Positions 1-9,330 of a stretch of DNA of 64,000 nt are shown one piece after another. Under the pieces are notes generated by a model. That model made no database searches. It was not told the DNA's origin and worked only from the letters and a program-made list of their open reading frames with translations. The first letter of the stretch is position 1; the number at the start of each line of letters is the position of its first letter. The translations under genes and the position numbers were made by a program. This stretch comes from Bifidobacterium saguinibicoloris (GTDB lineage: Bacteria > Actinomycetota > Actinomycetes > Actinomycetales > Bifidobacteriaceae), in the NCBI RefSeq assembly GCF_019331725.1, contig NZ_JAHBBF010000002.1, positions 124,001-188,000 of the forward strand. The letters run 5' to 3'.

Positions 1-1039
1 TGGCCTGCGCCGCCGCCATCATCTCCTGTTCGGTCATCGTCCCCTCGGCGATCCGGGACGTCTGATCCCCGGCCAGGGACATCACCAGCGGCGCCACCAG
101 AGCGCCGTTCGCGTTGAGGATCATGTGCATGGCCACCGAATACCGCAGCCGGCCGGTGCGCATGTACACGTACCCGAACACCAGTCCTATGCCGAACGCA
201 TAGAAGAACTGGAACAGGTTCATGTGGAACAGTGCGAACGCGAACGCGGACAATGCGATGGACGTGCGCTCACCGTATCGCCGCGTGCGGTCGATGAGCT
301 GCCTGCGGAACATCCATTCCTCGAAGAACGGCGCGATGAGCACCATGAACAGGGCGTTCACCCAGATGTCGCCGTTGGCGATGAGGTCGTTGATCCGGTT
401 GGTGGCGGTGCCGCCGGAGATGATCTTCGACAATCCGCTGCCGATGAGATTGCCCGCCATCATGATGGGGAAGCAGACAGCGAGCATGGTGAGGAAGCGT
501 CGCACGTCCAACGGGAACTGTCTGACCTTGAGGACGGGCACGCGCGCGAACACCAGCATGGACAACGGCATGGCCACACAGTAGAGCGGCACGCCGGAGA
601 CCGCCAACGTCACCCAGACGGGCGCCCCATTAGGGAAATACGGGTCCAGCAGGCCGCCGATCACCATGCCGAGCCCCACCCATACCGCGATGACCACGCA
701 CAGACCCACGCCGATGAGCACGAACCGGCGGTGCGCCTCGAAGAGCGAGGCACCGCCGGCGCGTCCGTCGCTTCCGCCGCCGGGATGACCGGGACGGCCG
801 GGTTGCGGTCCCTGCGGCGGCTCCGGGGGTTGCCCCATCAGCCACAGTCCCGAATCGGATTGGTAGGTCTGCTCCTCCGGCACGTCGAACCGCGGCGGCA
901 TCCGTCCGGGGTCCTGCGGCCGCCCCGTCTCCGGCTGCGGCGACTGCGGTCCTTCCGACTGCGGAGCCCCCGATTGCGGCTCATCCTGCGATTGCGGCCT
1001 GTCCTGCGGCCCCCATGGCTGCGGCGTCTGTCCACTCAT
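1..1039 (-). CDS. CPBP-family intramembrane metalloprotease (3' end outside window)
   Basis: Membrane protein of the CPBP (CAAX protease / bacteriocin-processing) family. The family motifs are visible: Glu-Glu in FEEWMFR at about residues 239-245, FALFHMN at about 268-274, and a third histidine in AMHMILN further on. The first ~100 residues are a Pro/Gln/Gly-rich tail without membrane segments, followed by about eight hydrophobic segments. The start ATG at 1039 is the first in frame. The gene runs off the left edge, so the C-terminus is unknown. Substrate unknown; such proteins process prenylated or secreted peptides or act in membrane-stress signalling. A second family member with a similar N-terminal tail lies at 16234-18057. 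Confidence 0.85.
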   Translation of the reverse strand, partial: MSGQTPQPWGPQDRPQSQDEPQSGAPQSEGPQSPQPETGRPQDPGRMPPRFDVPEEQTYQSDSGLWLMGQPPEPPQGPQPGRPGHPGGGSDGRAGGASLFEAHRRFVLIGVGLCVVIAVWVGLGMVIGGLLDPYFPNGAPVWVTLAVSGVPLYCVAMPLSMLVFARVPVLKVRQFPLDVRRFLTMLAVCFPIMMAGNLIGSGLSKIISGGTATNRINDLIANGDIWVNALFMVLIAPFFEEWMFRRQLIDRTRRYGERTSIALSAFAFALFHMNLFQFFYAFGIGLVFGYVYMRTGRLRYSVAMHMILNANGALVAPLVMSLAGDQTSRIAEGTMTEQEMMAAAQA

Positions 1040-1228
1040 GACACCCAGCTTACGGCATGCCGGCGGGCGGCCCGGCCGTCGGAAAGCAGGACCGTCGCAG
1101 CCTGCCCATCACGGCGGAACCGGCGAGACGACAAAGCCGTCGGACCGGAGCATGACCATCACTCTGATCCGACGGCAAGCCTGTCGGTTCCGGAAAACGA
1201 ACCGACCGCACAATCGGCCGACGAACGA

Positions 1229-1246
1229 CGGCCGGGGAACCGGCCG
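1229..1246 (-). terminator. hairpin after the ABC ATPase gene
   Basis: Inverted repeat CGGCCGG-N4-CCGGCCG, 19 bases past the stop of the ATPase gene on the minus strand. There is no strong T-run after it, so termination is likely but not certain. The rest of 1040-1264 shows only GC-rich sequence that should contain the promoter of the CPBP gene. Confidence 0.45.
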
Positions 1247-1264
1247 AAGCCGAAGGCCGCGCCT

Positions 1265-2512
1265 TCAGCAGGCGAGCGCGGCGACGGCGCGAGGCGTGAC
1301 GACCACCTCGTCACCGGGGGCGAGCCCTTCGGGCAGCTCGTTGGCGGGCAGCTGCACGGTGACCTTGAGGCGTTCGCCCTTGTTCCAATGCACGAACTCG
1401 TCGCTGGAGACCACGCAGTCCACGCGGGCCACGGCGCCAAGGAAGTGGATGACCTCCACGCGGGCGCGCTCACCGGTCGCAGGCGCGCCGGCGGCACCGG
1501 CAGCGCCGGCACCGTCCACGCGCGCCAGCGCGATGTTCTCCGGGCGCACGAGCACCGCCACCGGATCACCCTTCTTGGAGCCGGGCAGCAGCGGCACGCG
1601 CTGGCCGAACACCACGGCCTCCTCGCCGTCGGAGACGCCGGGAAGACGGTTGGTGAGACCGATGAACGTGGCCACGTATTCGGTGGCGGGACGACGGTAG
1701 AGGTCCTGCGGGGCGGCGATCTGCTCGATGCGCCCGTGGTTCATGACGCCGACGCGGTCGGCCACGGCGAGCGCCTCCTCCTGGTCGTGGGTGACGAACA
1801 CGGTGGTGGTGCCGGTGTTGAGCTGGATGCGGCGGATCTCATCGCGCAGCTGCACGCGGACCTTCGCGTCGAGCGCGGACAGCGGCTCGTCGAGGAGCAG
1901 CACGCGCGGCTTGATGGCGAGGGCGCGGGCGAGGGCGACGCGCTGCTGCTGGCCGCCGGACATCTGCTGCGTGTACTTGCCGGCCTGGTCCTTGAGGCCG
2001 ACGAGTTCGAGCTGCTCCATGGCGATGCGGCGGCGTTCCGCCCTGCCGACGCCGCGTACTTCGAGTCCGAATTCGACGTTCTCGACGGCGGTCATGTGCG
2101 GGAACAGCGAGTAGGCCTGGAACACCATGGCCATGTCGCGCTTGTTGACGGGCACGCCGGTGACGTCCTGTCCGCCGACGAGGATGCGGCCGCCCTGGAT
2201 GTCCTCGAGTCCTGCGAGGGAGCGCAGCGCGGTGGATTTGCCGCAGCCGGAGCCGCCGAGGAGCACGACCATCTCGCCGGGCTTGATGTCGAGGTTGAAG
2301 TCGTCGAGCGCACGCTTGGTGGCGCCCGGGTAGATCTTGACGACGTCCTGCATCTGGATGCCGCCTCCACGCGTGGTGGAGTCCTTGAGCAGGGCCTTGG
2401 CGGCCGCGGTCACATCGTGGCCGTGGACGCCGTCGAGCGTGGCGTTCGGGTCGTTCTTGAACGCGTCCTCGTCGGTCTTCGGGGCCGTCACATTGTGTTC
2501 TGCAAGAGACAT
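1265..2512 (-). CDS. ABC transporter ATP-binding protein (PotA/FbpC-like)
   Basis: Cytoplasmic ATPase of an importer. Walker A GGSGCGKST is at residues 86-94, the signature MSGGQQQR at about 184-191, Walker B VLLLDEP at about 204-210, and VTHDQEEA supplies the H-loop. The C-terminal third is a TOBE-type regulatory domain, as in polyamine, iron and maltose transporter ATPases. The first ~48 residues are an extension not usual for the family. Last gene of a four-gene operon (binding protein, two permeases, ATPase), starting 6 bases after the stop of the preceding permease. The substrate cannot be read from the ATPase. Confidence 0.9.
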   Translation of the reverse strand: MSLAEHNVTAPKTDEDAFKNDPNATLDGVHGHDVTAAAKALLKDSTTRGGGIQMQDVVKIYPGATKRALDDFNLDIKPGEMVVLLGGSGCGKSTALRSLAGLEDIQGGRILVGGQDVTGVPVNKRDMAMVFQAYSLFPHMTAVENVEFGLEVRGVGRAERRRIAMEQLELVGLKDQAGKYTQQMSGGQQQRVALARALAIKPRVLLLDEPLSALDAKVRVQLRDEIRRIQLNTGTTTVFVTHDQEEALAVADRVGVMNHGRIEQIAAPQDLYRRPATEYVATFIGLTNRLPGVSDGEEAVVFGQRVPLLPGSKKGDPVAVLVRPENIALARVDGAGAAGAAGAPATGERARVEVIHFLGAVARVDCVVSSDEFVHWNKGERLKVTVQLPANELPEGLAPGDEVVVTPRAVAALAC

Positions 2513-2518
2513 GGTGGT

Positions 2519-3400
2519 TTACTTGCCTTCCTTGGATTTGGCAACGCGCTCGGAGATGAGGTCGAGCGCGACCAGCAGCACCACGCCGAACAGCAGCGCG
2601 AGCAGCGACATGGCGGTGGAGATCTGGGAGTTGGACTGGCCGAGCTGGTAGAGCGCGACCTGCAGGTTCATGCGGCCGAGCAGCGAGGCCACGGTGTATT
2701 CGCCGAGCACGACGGCGATGGAGATGAAGCTGGCGGACAGGATGGACTGCCACAGGTTCGGGATGATGACGCGGAAGAACACCTTGGGCCAGGACGCGCC
2801 GAGCGAGCGCGACGCCTCGACCAGCGTCTTCACGTCGATGGAGTTGAGGCCGACGGCGATGGCGCGGAACGCGAACGGCATGACGAGCACGACGTACGCG
2901 AAGCACAGCCAGATCGGGTTGGTGTTGAGCAGCGAGGAGCTGAGCCAGCGGTAGATCGGACCGAGGCCGACGACCAGCACGATGGCGGGGATGGTGAGCG
3001 GCAGGGTGGCCACCCATTCGATGGCGCGTTCCAGCGCCTTGGAGCGGATGTGCACGATCACCATGGTCGGGACCATGAGCAGCAGCATGAGCACGACGGT
3101 CACCGCGCACAGGGCGAGCGAGGCGCCGAGCCCCTGCCACAGCACGGTGAGGTCCGCGCCGAGCGACTCGCCGTTGCCGGTGAAGATCGCGACCCACGGG
3201 GCCAGCGACCAGCGCCCGGACAGCGGGTGGCGGAGCGTGAAGACGAGCATGGAGATGAGCGGCACGAACAGGAACGCCAGCGTGACGAACAGGATGACGA
3301 ACTTGATGACGCTCTGCCGGCGCACGCGCGCGGCGCGCAGCTGCGGCGGACGCTCCCCTGTCGGCTCAAGCGTTTCGGTTGATTTCACGGCTTCGTTCAC
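2519..3400 (-). CDS. ABC transporter permease (PotC-like)
   Basis: Inner-membrane permease of the binding-protein-dependent type with about six hydrophobic segments and the EAA-type loop (EASRSLGASWPKVFFRVIIP) that docks on the ATPase. I place the start at GTG 3400: it overlaps the stop of the upstream permease by four bases (GTGA), which implies translational coupling, and the first ~40 residues are then a plausible cytoplasmic lead-in before the first membrane segment. Extending to an ATG at 3706 would read through the coding region of the neighbour and is rejected. Length 293 residues, normal for the family. Confidence 0.88.
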   Translation of the reverse strand: MNEAVKSTETLEPTGERPPQLRAARVRRQSVIKFVILFVTLAFLFVPLISMLVFTLRHPLSGRWSLAPWVAIFTGNGESLGADLTVLWQGLGASLALCAVTVVLMLLLMVPTMVIVHIRSKALERAIEWVATLPLTIPAIVLVVGLGPIYRWLSSSLLNTNPIWLCFAYVVLVMPFAFRAIAVGLNSIDVKTLVEASRSLGASWPKVFFRVIIPNLWQSILSASFISIAVVLGEYTVASLLGRMNLQVALYQLGQSNSQISTAMSLLALLFGVVLLVALDLISERVAKSKEGK

Positions 3401-4323
3401 TGCCAACGTCCGGCCCTCTTTTCCACGGCATGGCTCAACAGCATGACGATCGCCACGACGACGATCATCGCGAACGCCAGCACCTGGGCGAAGCCCTGCT
3501 GGTTGGGGTCCATCTCGTTGCGCATGGCGCCCTGGATCATCAGCGGCACGAGGATGGAACGCTGGGAGAACAGGGCGGCGGCGGTCGCGTACGCGGAGAA
3601 CGCGGAGGCGAACAGCAGCAGGAACGCGGAGATGAAGCGGGGCGCGAGGATCGGCAGGGCCACGCGCGTCCAGTATTGGACGGTGTTGCCGCCGAGCGAC
3701 TCGCACGCCTCACGCCACTGCGGGCGGATCGAATCGACCGCGGGCAGGAAGATGATGATCATCAGCGGGATCTGGAAGTAGCAGTAGACGGTCACGAGGC
3801 CCGGCATGGAGCTCAGCCAGTTCGGGTTGACGGTGAGGCCCGTCATCGTCTTGATGAGCATGGTGCCGATGCCGTTGATGCCGATGGTCGCGATGAACGC
3901 GAACGCGAGCATGACGCCGCCGAACTGCGCGAGCACGGACGAGATCGCGGAGATCATGCGTCGCAGCAGGCCGTTCGGCTTGGCGCCGATGACGAGCGCG
4001 TAGGAGGCGAGGCCGCCCACGACGGCGCCGATGACGGACGACGCGACGGACACGACGATCGACGTGACGAACGCCGCGATGGTGTTCGGTTCGGTCAGTT
4101 TGCTGAAGTTGGCGAGGGTGAAGCCGCCGTCACGCGTCTGGAACGCGCCGATGACGACGATGATGGTGGGGGCGAGCAGGAAGCACGCCGTGTAGGCGAA
4201 GAACGGGAGCGTCACCATGAAGGTGCCGAGCTCCTTGCGGTGCTTCGCCAACGTGGAGGAGGTAGCCGACGGGCCCGCCGGCCTGGTGGCGGCGGACCCG
4301 TGCTGTGCGATTGCTGCGGTCAT
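3397..4323 (-). CDS. ABC transporter permease (PotB-like)
   Basis: First of two membrane subunits of the polyamine/iron-type importer, 308 residues. About six hydrophobic segments follow a 35-residue cytoplasmic N-terminus. The coupling loop has the EAA-like form (EACESLGGNTVQYWTRVALP). Its stop overlaps the GTG start of the second permease by four bases. It begins 42 bases after the stop of the binding-protein gene, so all four genes probably share a transcript. Confidence 0.88.
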   Translation of the reverse strand: MTAAIAQHGSAATRPAGPSATSSTLAKHRKELGTFMVTLPFFAYTACFLLAPTIIVVIGAFQTRDGGFTLANFSKLTEPNTIAAFVTSIVVSVASSVIGAVVGGLASYALVIGAKPNGLLRRMISAISSVLAQFGGVMLAFAFIATIGINGIGTMLIKTMTGLTVNPNWLSSMPGLVTVYCYFQIPLMIIIFLPAVDSIRPQWREACESLGGNTVQYWTRVALPILAPRFISAFLLLFASAFSAYATAAALFSQRSILVPLMIQGAMRNEMDPNQQGFAQVLAFAMIVVVAIVMLLSHAVEKRAGRWQ

Positions 4324-4365
4324 GGCTTGTGATGCCTTGATTGCGGATGCGCTGGACGCTGACCG

Positions 4366-5532
4366 TCAGTTGCCGATGGTCTGGTCCCAGTTGTTCTGGA
4401 GCCATTCGGTGATGCGGTTGGCGTCGTCGTTGCTGTAGCTGACCGGCTTGCCTTCGATGGTGACGGCGTCCTTGAGGGTCGTCTGGTCGACGGTGCCGTC
4501 CTGCTTCATGGAGTCGAGGAGGACCGGGTTGGCGCCGCCCTTGAACCACAGGTTCTGGGCTTCGGCGGTGTACAGGTACTCCTCCCACAGGCGGGCGGCG
4601 GCCGGGTGCGGCGCGTCCACGTTGATGGCCTGGTTGTAGTAGCTGACGACCTGGGCCTTCGGGAAGGTCTTGTACTCCCAGTTGACGCCCTTGCTCTTCA
4701 GCTCCTTCTTGTAGGAGGCCTGGTTGTAGGTCCAGTCCATGACGACGCCGGTCTGGCCGGAGTCGATGGTGCCGTTGGTCACGTCGACGGTGGTGAGGTT
4801 GCCGGCGTCCTTGAGCTTCTTGAAGAAGTCGAGGCCGGGCTGGAGGTTCTTGGTGTCGCCGCCGGCCAGCTGGTTGACCATCAGGTAGCCGTTGAAGGCG
4901 GCGCCGGCCTCGGCGGGCTTGCCGTTGAGGGCGACGGTGCCGGCGAACTTCGGGTCGAGCAGGTCGTTGAGGCTCTTGATCTCGCCGTACTTGTCCTTGT
5001 TCCAGCCGATGGACATGATGCCGGTGTAGTCGGCGTAGTAGGCGCCGTTGGCGTCCTTGTTCTCATCCGGGATCTTGTCCCAGGCCTGCACCTTGTAGGG
5101 GGCAAAGGCGCTGGTGGAGGTGGCGGCGATGGACTGGCCGACGTCGAACACGTCCGGGGCGGCGTCGGTGCCCTTGTTGGTCTTGGCGGCGTCGAGCTCC
5201 TCCTTGGAGGAGGCGTTCGGGTTGAGCTCGGTGATCTTGATCTTCGGGTACTTCTTCTTGAAGGTGGAGATGACCTCGCCGTAGTTGGACCAGTCGTGCG
5301 GCAGGGCGATGACGTTGAGCGCGCCCTCCTTCTCGGCGGCCTTGACGAGGTCGTCCATGGTGCCGAAGTCGGCGAGCGACGTGGCCTTGGCGGACTTCTG
5401 GTCGACGGTGACGGCCTTGCCGGTGGAGGCGTTGCCGCCATCGGAGGAGGCGTTGCTCGAACCGCAGGCGGCCATCGAGAACGCGAGCACGCCGGCGATG
5501 GCGCCGGCGGCGAACTTACGCAGGTTCTTCAT
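4366..5532 (-). CDS. ABC transporter substrate-binding lipoprotein (PotD/AfuA-like)
   Basis: Surface lipoprotein that captures the substrate and delivers it to the permeases. It has a signal peptide of about 22 residues ending in a lipobox, MAAC, with the acylated cysteine at residue 23, then a Ser/Gly/Asn-rich linker. The body resembles family-1 solute-binding proteins of the spermidine/iron/phosphonate cluster (ALPHDWSNYG near the start; periodic Trp and Tyr residues that usually line the pocket). The true substrate is not determinable here; polyamine or 2-aminoethylphosphonate are reasonable guesses from the family. First gene of the operon. The start ATG at 5532 has AAAGAGGAAA just upstream. 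Confidence 0.85.
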   Translation of the reverse strand: MKNLRKFAAGAIAGVLAFSMAACGSSNASSDGGNASTGKAVTVDQKSAKATSLADFGTMDDLVKAAEKEGALNVIALPHDWSNYGEVISTFKKKYPKIKITELNPNASSKEELDAAKTNKGTDAAPDVFDVGQSIAATSTSAFAPYKVQAWDKIPDENKDANGAYYADYTGIMSIGWNKDKYGEIKSLNDLLDPKFAGTVALNGKPAEAGAAFNGYLMVNQLAGGDTKNLQPGLDFFKKLKDAGNLTTVDVTNGTIDSGQTGVVMDWTYNQASYKKELKSKGVNWEYKTFPKAQVVSYYNQAINVDAPHPAAARLWEEYLYTAEAQNLWFKGGANPVLLDSMKQDGTVDQTTLKDAVTIEGKPVSYSNDDANRITEWLQNNWDQTIGN

Positions 5533-5862
5533 TGGGTTTCCTCTTTACTCAACTGTCCTCTAGGGAGTCGGGGCATGTCATCGCGCTGCATTCACGCGGC
5601 CCGTAATTCCAAATCAGAACGCTACGGCCGTTATCCGTCGCGACATCGACGTCCCGGTGAACTCCGTGCGACGTTGCGCGAAGCATTGATGAATTCGGGG
5701 AAACTATAGATGAATTGCGACGTGGACTGGAATATGGGCTGCGACGTCTACGTCGTTTTCACCGCCTTGCGACGACGACGGACGACGTGGCCGTGTGGGG
5801 AGGCACCGATACGACGAGGGGACGGTTCCATTCGTCGGACCGCCGCATCGCACGCCGAAAAC
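5533..5862. other. upstream region of the ABC operon, no gene seen
   Basis: About 330 bases without a credible gene. On the minus strand a possible -10 box TATAGT lies near 5704-5709, which would give a leader of about 170 bases before the binding-protein gene. I see no recognisable riboswitch fold or operator, though the leader is long enough to hold one. Confidence 0.4.
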
Positions 5863-5909
5863 GCCGTCGGCCCTCCCGCCCGCGACATACGGACGGAAGG
5901 GCCGACGGC
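5863..5909 (-). terminator. terminator of ddl
   Basis: Perfect 12-base inverted repeat GCCGTCGGCCCT / AGGGCCGACGGC with a 23-base loop, 48 bases past the ddl stop. On the minus strand it is followed by GTTTTCGG, a short T-run. Confidence 0.7.
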
Positions 5910-5956
5910 CCGCGCACGACGTGCGCGGGAGACGACGTACGCAAGACGCGGAACGA

Positions 5957-7078
5957 CTAGCGCAGCACCCCTTCGATGAGACGCGTGATGAGCTCGGTGT
6001 AGCTCACGCCGGTGGCGTCCCACGCCTTGGGGTACATGGAGATCGGCGTGAAGCCGGGCATCGTGTTGATCTCGTTGACCATGACGGTGCCGTCGGGCTG
6101 GACGAACGTGTCCACGCGGCTCAGGCCGGCGCCGTCCACCGCGGTGAACGCGCGGCGCGCCACGTCGCGCACGTCCTCGAGCACGCTGACGGGCAGGTTG
6201 GCCGGCACCTCCACATGGCTGGCGGAGGCGTCCATGTACTTGGAGTCGAAGTCGTAGAACTGGTCGTCGTCGTTGTGGTCGAGCACGATCTCGCCGGGCC
6301 AGCTGGCCTCCGGCTCCTCGCCGGGACGCGCGGCGAGCACGGCGCATTCGATCTCGCGCCCGTCGATGCCCTGTTCGATGAGCACTTTCCAATCGTGCCT
6401 GCCGGCCTCCACGATGGCCTTGCCGAGCACTTCAGCCTGCTCCTCGCGGGTGGAGGCCTCCTCCACCTTGGTCACGCCGAAGCTGGAGCCGGCGCGGGAG
6501 GGCTTGACGAACAGCGGGTAGGCGAGCCCGGCCTGCTCGACCTGGGCGAGCGCCTCCTCGGGGCGCACGGTGCGCGCGTCGACGGTCACGCCGGGCGCGG
6601 TGGGGATGCCGGCGGCGTTGAGCACGACCTTCGTGTAGTGCTTGTCCATGCAGGCGGCGGAGGCGAAGACGCCGCAACCCACGTACGGCACGTTCATCAT
6701 CTCGAGCAGGCCCTGCACGGTGCCGTCCTCGCCGTACGGGCCGTGGAGTACGGGGAACACGGCGTCGACGTGGCCGAACGGCTCGAGCGTGCCGTCGGCG
6801 TTGCGGGCGAAGAAGCCGTCCTGGCCTTCCGCCACGTCGAGGACCACGTCGCGCGACGTCGCGGTCCGTTCGACGACGGGCAGCGTGCCGCCGTCAAGGT
6901 TCCAGCCGCGCGGGTCCTCGCCGTCGACGATCCACTTGCCGTCCTTGGTGATGCCAACCGGAATCGCCTCGAACCGGTCGGTGTCGAGCGCGCCGAGCAC
7001 GCCGGCCGTCGAGATGCAGGAGATCGAATGTTCGTCGGCGCGACCGCCATACAGCACCACGATGCGCTTCTTGGCCAT
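5957..7078 (-). CDS. ddl: D-alanine--D-alanine ligase
   Basis: Cytoplasmic ATP-grasp enzyme that joins two D-alanines for the peptidoglycan stem peptide. Seen: N-terminal KKRIVVLYGGRADEHSIS, the HGPYGEDGTVQG substrate loop, LFVKPSRAGSSFGV of the ATP-grasp fold, and the C-terminal VNEINTMPGF metal-binding motif. I choose the ATG at 7078 because AAAGGAAC lies upstream; an in-frame ATG at 7108 would add ten residues unlike the family. 373 residues, as expected. Lies downstream of plsC and gpsA on the same strand, but a hairpin at 7101-7128 and a 228-base gap suggest its own promoter. Confidence 0.95.
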   Translation of the reverse strand: MAKKRIVVLYGGRADEHSISCISTAGVLGALDTDRFEAIPVGITKDGKWIVDGEDPRGWNLDGGTLPVVERTATSRDVVLDVAEGQDGFFARNADGTLEPFGHVDAVFPVLHGPYGEDGTVQGLLEMMNVPYVGCGVFASAACMDKHYTKVVLNAAGIPTAPGVTVDARTVRPEEALAQVEQAGLAYPLFVKPSRAGSSFGVTKVEEASTREEQAEVLGKAIVEAGRHDWKVLIEQGIDGREIECAVLAARPGEEPEASWPGEIVLDHNDDDQFYDFDSKYMDASASHVEVPANLPVSVLEDVRDVARRAFTAVDGAGLSRVDTFVQPDGTVMVNEINTMPGFTPISMYPKAWDATGVSYTELITRLIEGVLR

Positions 7079-7100
7079 GTTCCTACTTGTTCCTTTCGTC

Positions 7101-7128
7101 GCCGGCATGGTCCGTGGACCGTGCCGGC
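7101..7128 (-). terminator. hairpin between gpsA and ddl
   Basis: Inverted repeat GCCGGCATGGTCC / GGACCGTGCCGGC with one mismatch and a tiny loop. It sits inside the presumed ddl leader, 23 bases before the start codon, and has no T-run. It could be a gpsA terminator or a structure that affects ddl translation. Confidence 0.4.
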
Positions 7129-7306
7129 CGGCCGGTTGCTCCCCGTCCGTTGTCCGTTGTATCCGTTTGTCCGTCGTCGATTATGGTCCGCGGGAGGACG
7201 TCGGTCCACCGCGCGGGGGTTATCTCCACAGTTCTCCCCGCCTCCCCACGGCCGGAGGCATTGCGTACGGCCGGCGGCGTAGGGGTGACGGGGAGTGCGG
7301 GAGGGT

Positions 7307-8308
7307 CTACTCGGCGGTGATCTCGCGGCCGAAGAGCTGGGCGAGCATGTCGGCGCAGGAGATGCCCTCGTCGAGCACGCGGCTCATCGCGTAGGCGAGC
7401 GGCGTGGGCACGCCGAGCTCCTTGCCGAGCGCGACGACGGCGCCGGTGGTGGGCACGCCTTCGGCGACGCCGTTGCTCACCTTCGTGGCCTCCTCCTTGC
7501 TCAGGCCCTTGCCGAGGTTCGCGCCGAACGTGTAGTTGCGGCTCAGCGGGGATCCGCAGGTGGCGATGAGGTCGCCGACGCCGGCGAGTCCGGCGAAGGT
7601 CTTCGGGTCGGCGCCGGCCGCCTGGCCGAGCGCGGTGAGTTCGGCCAGTCCACGCGTCTCGATCATGGCGGCGGTGTTCTCGCCGTAGCCGGCGCCGCGG
7701 GCCATGCCCACGGCGAGCGCGACGACGTTCTTGAGCGAGCCGCACATCTCGAGGCCGATGACGTCGGTGGTGACGAACGGCTTGAAATAATCGGTGGTGC
7801 AGGCCTCGGCGACCTTGGTCGCGTTGTCGAGGTCCGCGCAGCCGACGACGGTGGCGGAGGGCTGGCGCAGCGCGATCTCCTTGGAGAGGTTCGGGCCGGA
7901 GATGGCGGCGAAGCGCTCGGCGGGCAGGTCGAGGGCCTCGCGCACGACCTCGTCCATACGCTTGTTGGTGTTGCGTTCGATGCCCTTCATGAGGCTCACG
8001 ACGATGGCGTTCTCCGGGATGAGGCCCTTGAACTCCGCGAGGGCGACGCGCGCGAACTGCGCGGCGATGGCGACGACGACGATTTCGGCGTCCTTGACGG
8101 CCTCGGCGCGGTCGCCGGTGGCGGTCATGTTGTCCGGCAGGTGTTCGATGAACGGCAGACGCACGTGGTTGCGGTGGTTGTCGCGGATGCCTTCGACGAT
8201 CTCCGGTTCGATGGCCCACATCGTCACGTCGTTGCCGGCGTCGGCCAGCACCTGGCCGAAGGAGGTACCCCATGCGCCCGCGCCGAGTACCGTGATTTTC
8301 CTACCCAT
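7307..8308 (-). CDS. gpsA: NAD(P)H-dependent glycerol-3-phosphate dehydrogenase
   Basis: Reduces dihydroxyacetone phosphate to sn-glycerol-3-phosphate, the backbone of membrane phospholipids. Seen: the N-terminal dinucleotide-binding GAGAWGTSF, SLMKGIE, SGPNLSKEIA, and the catalytic-domain region with GCADL and LKNVVALAVGMARG. 333 residues, standard length. Start ATG 8308. It follows plsC by 85 bases on the same strand, so the two enzymes that begin phospholipid synthesis are probably co-transcribed. Confidence 0.96.
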   Translation of the reverse strand: MGRKITVLGAGAWGTSFGQVLADAGNDVTMWAIEPEIVEGIRDNHRNHVRLPFIEHLPDNMTATGDRAEAVKDAEIVVVAIAAQFARVALAEFKGLIPENAIVVSLMKGIERNTNKRMDEVVREALDLPAERFAAISGPNLSKEIALRQPSATVVGCADLDNATKVAEACTTDYFKPFVTTDVIGLEMCGSLKNVVALAVGMARGAGYGENTAAMIETRGLAELTALGQAAGADPKTFAGLAGVGDLIATCGSPLSRNYTFGANLGKGLSKEEATKVSNGVAEGVPTTGAVVALGKELGVPTPLAYAMSRVLDEGISCADMLAQLFGREITAE

Positions 8309-8393
8309 GATTTATGCCTCCGTTTCGCATGAGGTACTGCTGTGTCTGTTGCTTCGTCTATTGCTTCGCGACTGTTGCCATGCTACTCGCCGC

Positions 8394-9290
8394 TCACGCC
8401 GATTCGATCGACCTGCGGCTCATGGTGCGGTAGTCCCAGTAGCCTTCCTTGGGGAATTCCTCGCCACGAATCTCCTCGAGGAGCTCGTTGAGTCGGATGA
8501 ACATGCGCCATTTGAGGGTCTCGACGGCGTCCGCCGGCGGCTCGTCGCCCCAGGAGTCCATGTCCTCGAGCAAATCCGAGTAGTCGAGCTGATGGTCGTA
8601 GCACATGACGACGTTCTTCCGCGGCCACGGCCACCAATGGTTGATGGACGCGGCGCCCCAGGTGGCGGCGCAGAACAGCGGCACCTGGCGTCCGAGCCTC
8701 CGGGAGGCCTCGAGCGCGATGTAGGCGGCGCCCTCCTTGATGCTCATCACCCATTTCTTCGGGTCGCGGGTCACGGTGCCTTCGGGCCAGACGGTGAGCG
8801 GCCGGCCGGAGGTGAGGATGTCGATGGACGTCTCCTCGATCTGCTTGGCCTTGCCGGAGTGGCGTTGGACCGGCTGCATGCCGACGATCTGGAACCATTT
8901 GCCGATGATGGGCCATTTCGCCATCTCGGCCTTGGCCATGTAGCGCGGTCGGCGTCCCATGTGGAACAGGCTGGCCATCGGCACGAACACGTCGAACATG
9001 GTCACGTGGCTGGCGGCGGTGATGAACGGGCCGGTTTCGGGGATGTTGTCGAGCCCCCAGGCGCGGGTGTGGCAGCTCGCGTTGAACACGACGTCGACGC
9101 CCTTGAGGAGGCGCTTCGTACCCTTGGGGTTCTGCGCATTGATCTCCGGGATGTTGGCCTTGCGGTTGGGGCCGGTCGGGAAGTCGCGCATCGGGTCGAC
9201 GAGATGGTGCTTCTTCGCGAGTTCGGCGACGCGCGCGTCGCTCAGGGGTTCGACCGCGGAGCGCGGCGACGGTTTTCCTTTGGATGCCAT
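8394..9290 (-). CDS. plsC: 1-acyl-sn-glycerol-3-phosphate acyltransferase family protein
   Basis: Membrane-associated acyltransferase that acylates lysophosphatidate or a related acceptor. The catalytic HX4D motif is visible as HVTMFD at about residues 89-94, and the glycerophosphate-binding WPEGT motif follows about 80 residues later. The first ~60 residues are hydrophilic and basic, and the C-terminus (about 60 residues) is an extension with many acidic residues. 298 residues. Next gene is gpsA, which makes the glycerol-3-phosphate backbone. The exact acceptor cannot be told from sequence. Confidence 0.85.
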   Translation of the reverse strand: MASKGKPSPRSAVEPLSDARVAELAKKHHLVDPMRDFPTGPNRKANIPEINAQNPKGTKRLLKGVDVVFNASCHTRAWGLDNIPETGPFITAASHVTMFDVFVPMASLFHMGRRPRYMAKAEMAKWPIIGKWFQIVGMQPVQRHSGKAKQIEETSIDILTSGRPLTVWPEGTVTRDPKKWVMSIKEGAAYIALEASRRLGRQVPLFCAATWGAASINHWWPWPRKNVVMCYDHQLDYSDLLEDMDSWGDEPPADAVETLKWRMFIRLNELLEEIRGEEFPKEGYWDYRTMSRRSIESA

Positions 9291-9330
9291 GGGCCTTATT
9301 GTACGTTCGCCCCCTACCGCGGTTCGCCAC

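Noticed and set aside
125-3382. Very long plus-strand open frame opposite the ABC operon
   Set aside because: High GC removes stop codons on the opposite strand. The frame is rich in Arg, His and Gly with no family resemblance, while the minus strand has clear transporter genes.
5533-5862. Riboswitch upstream of the ABC operon
   Set aside because: Leader is long enough but no recognisable aptamer; no evidence for a ligand.
7210-7235. DnaA-box-like sequence near TTATCTCCACA
   Set aside because: Has two extra bases relative to TTATCCACA and is a single occurrence without other origin features.
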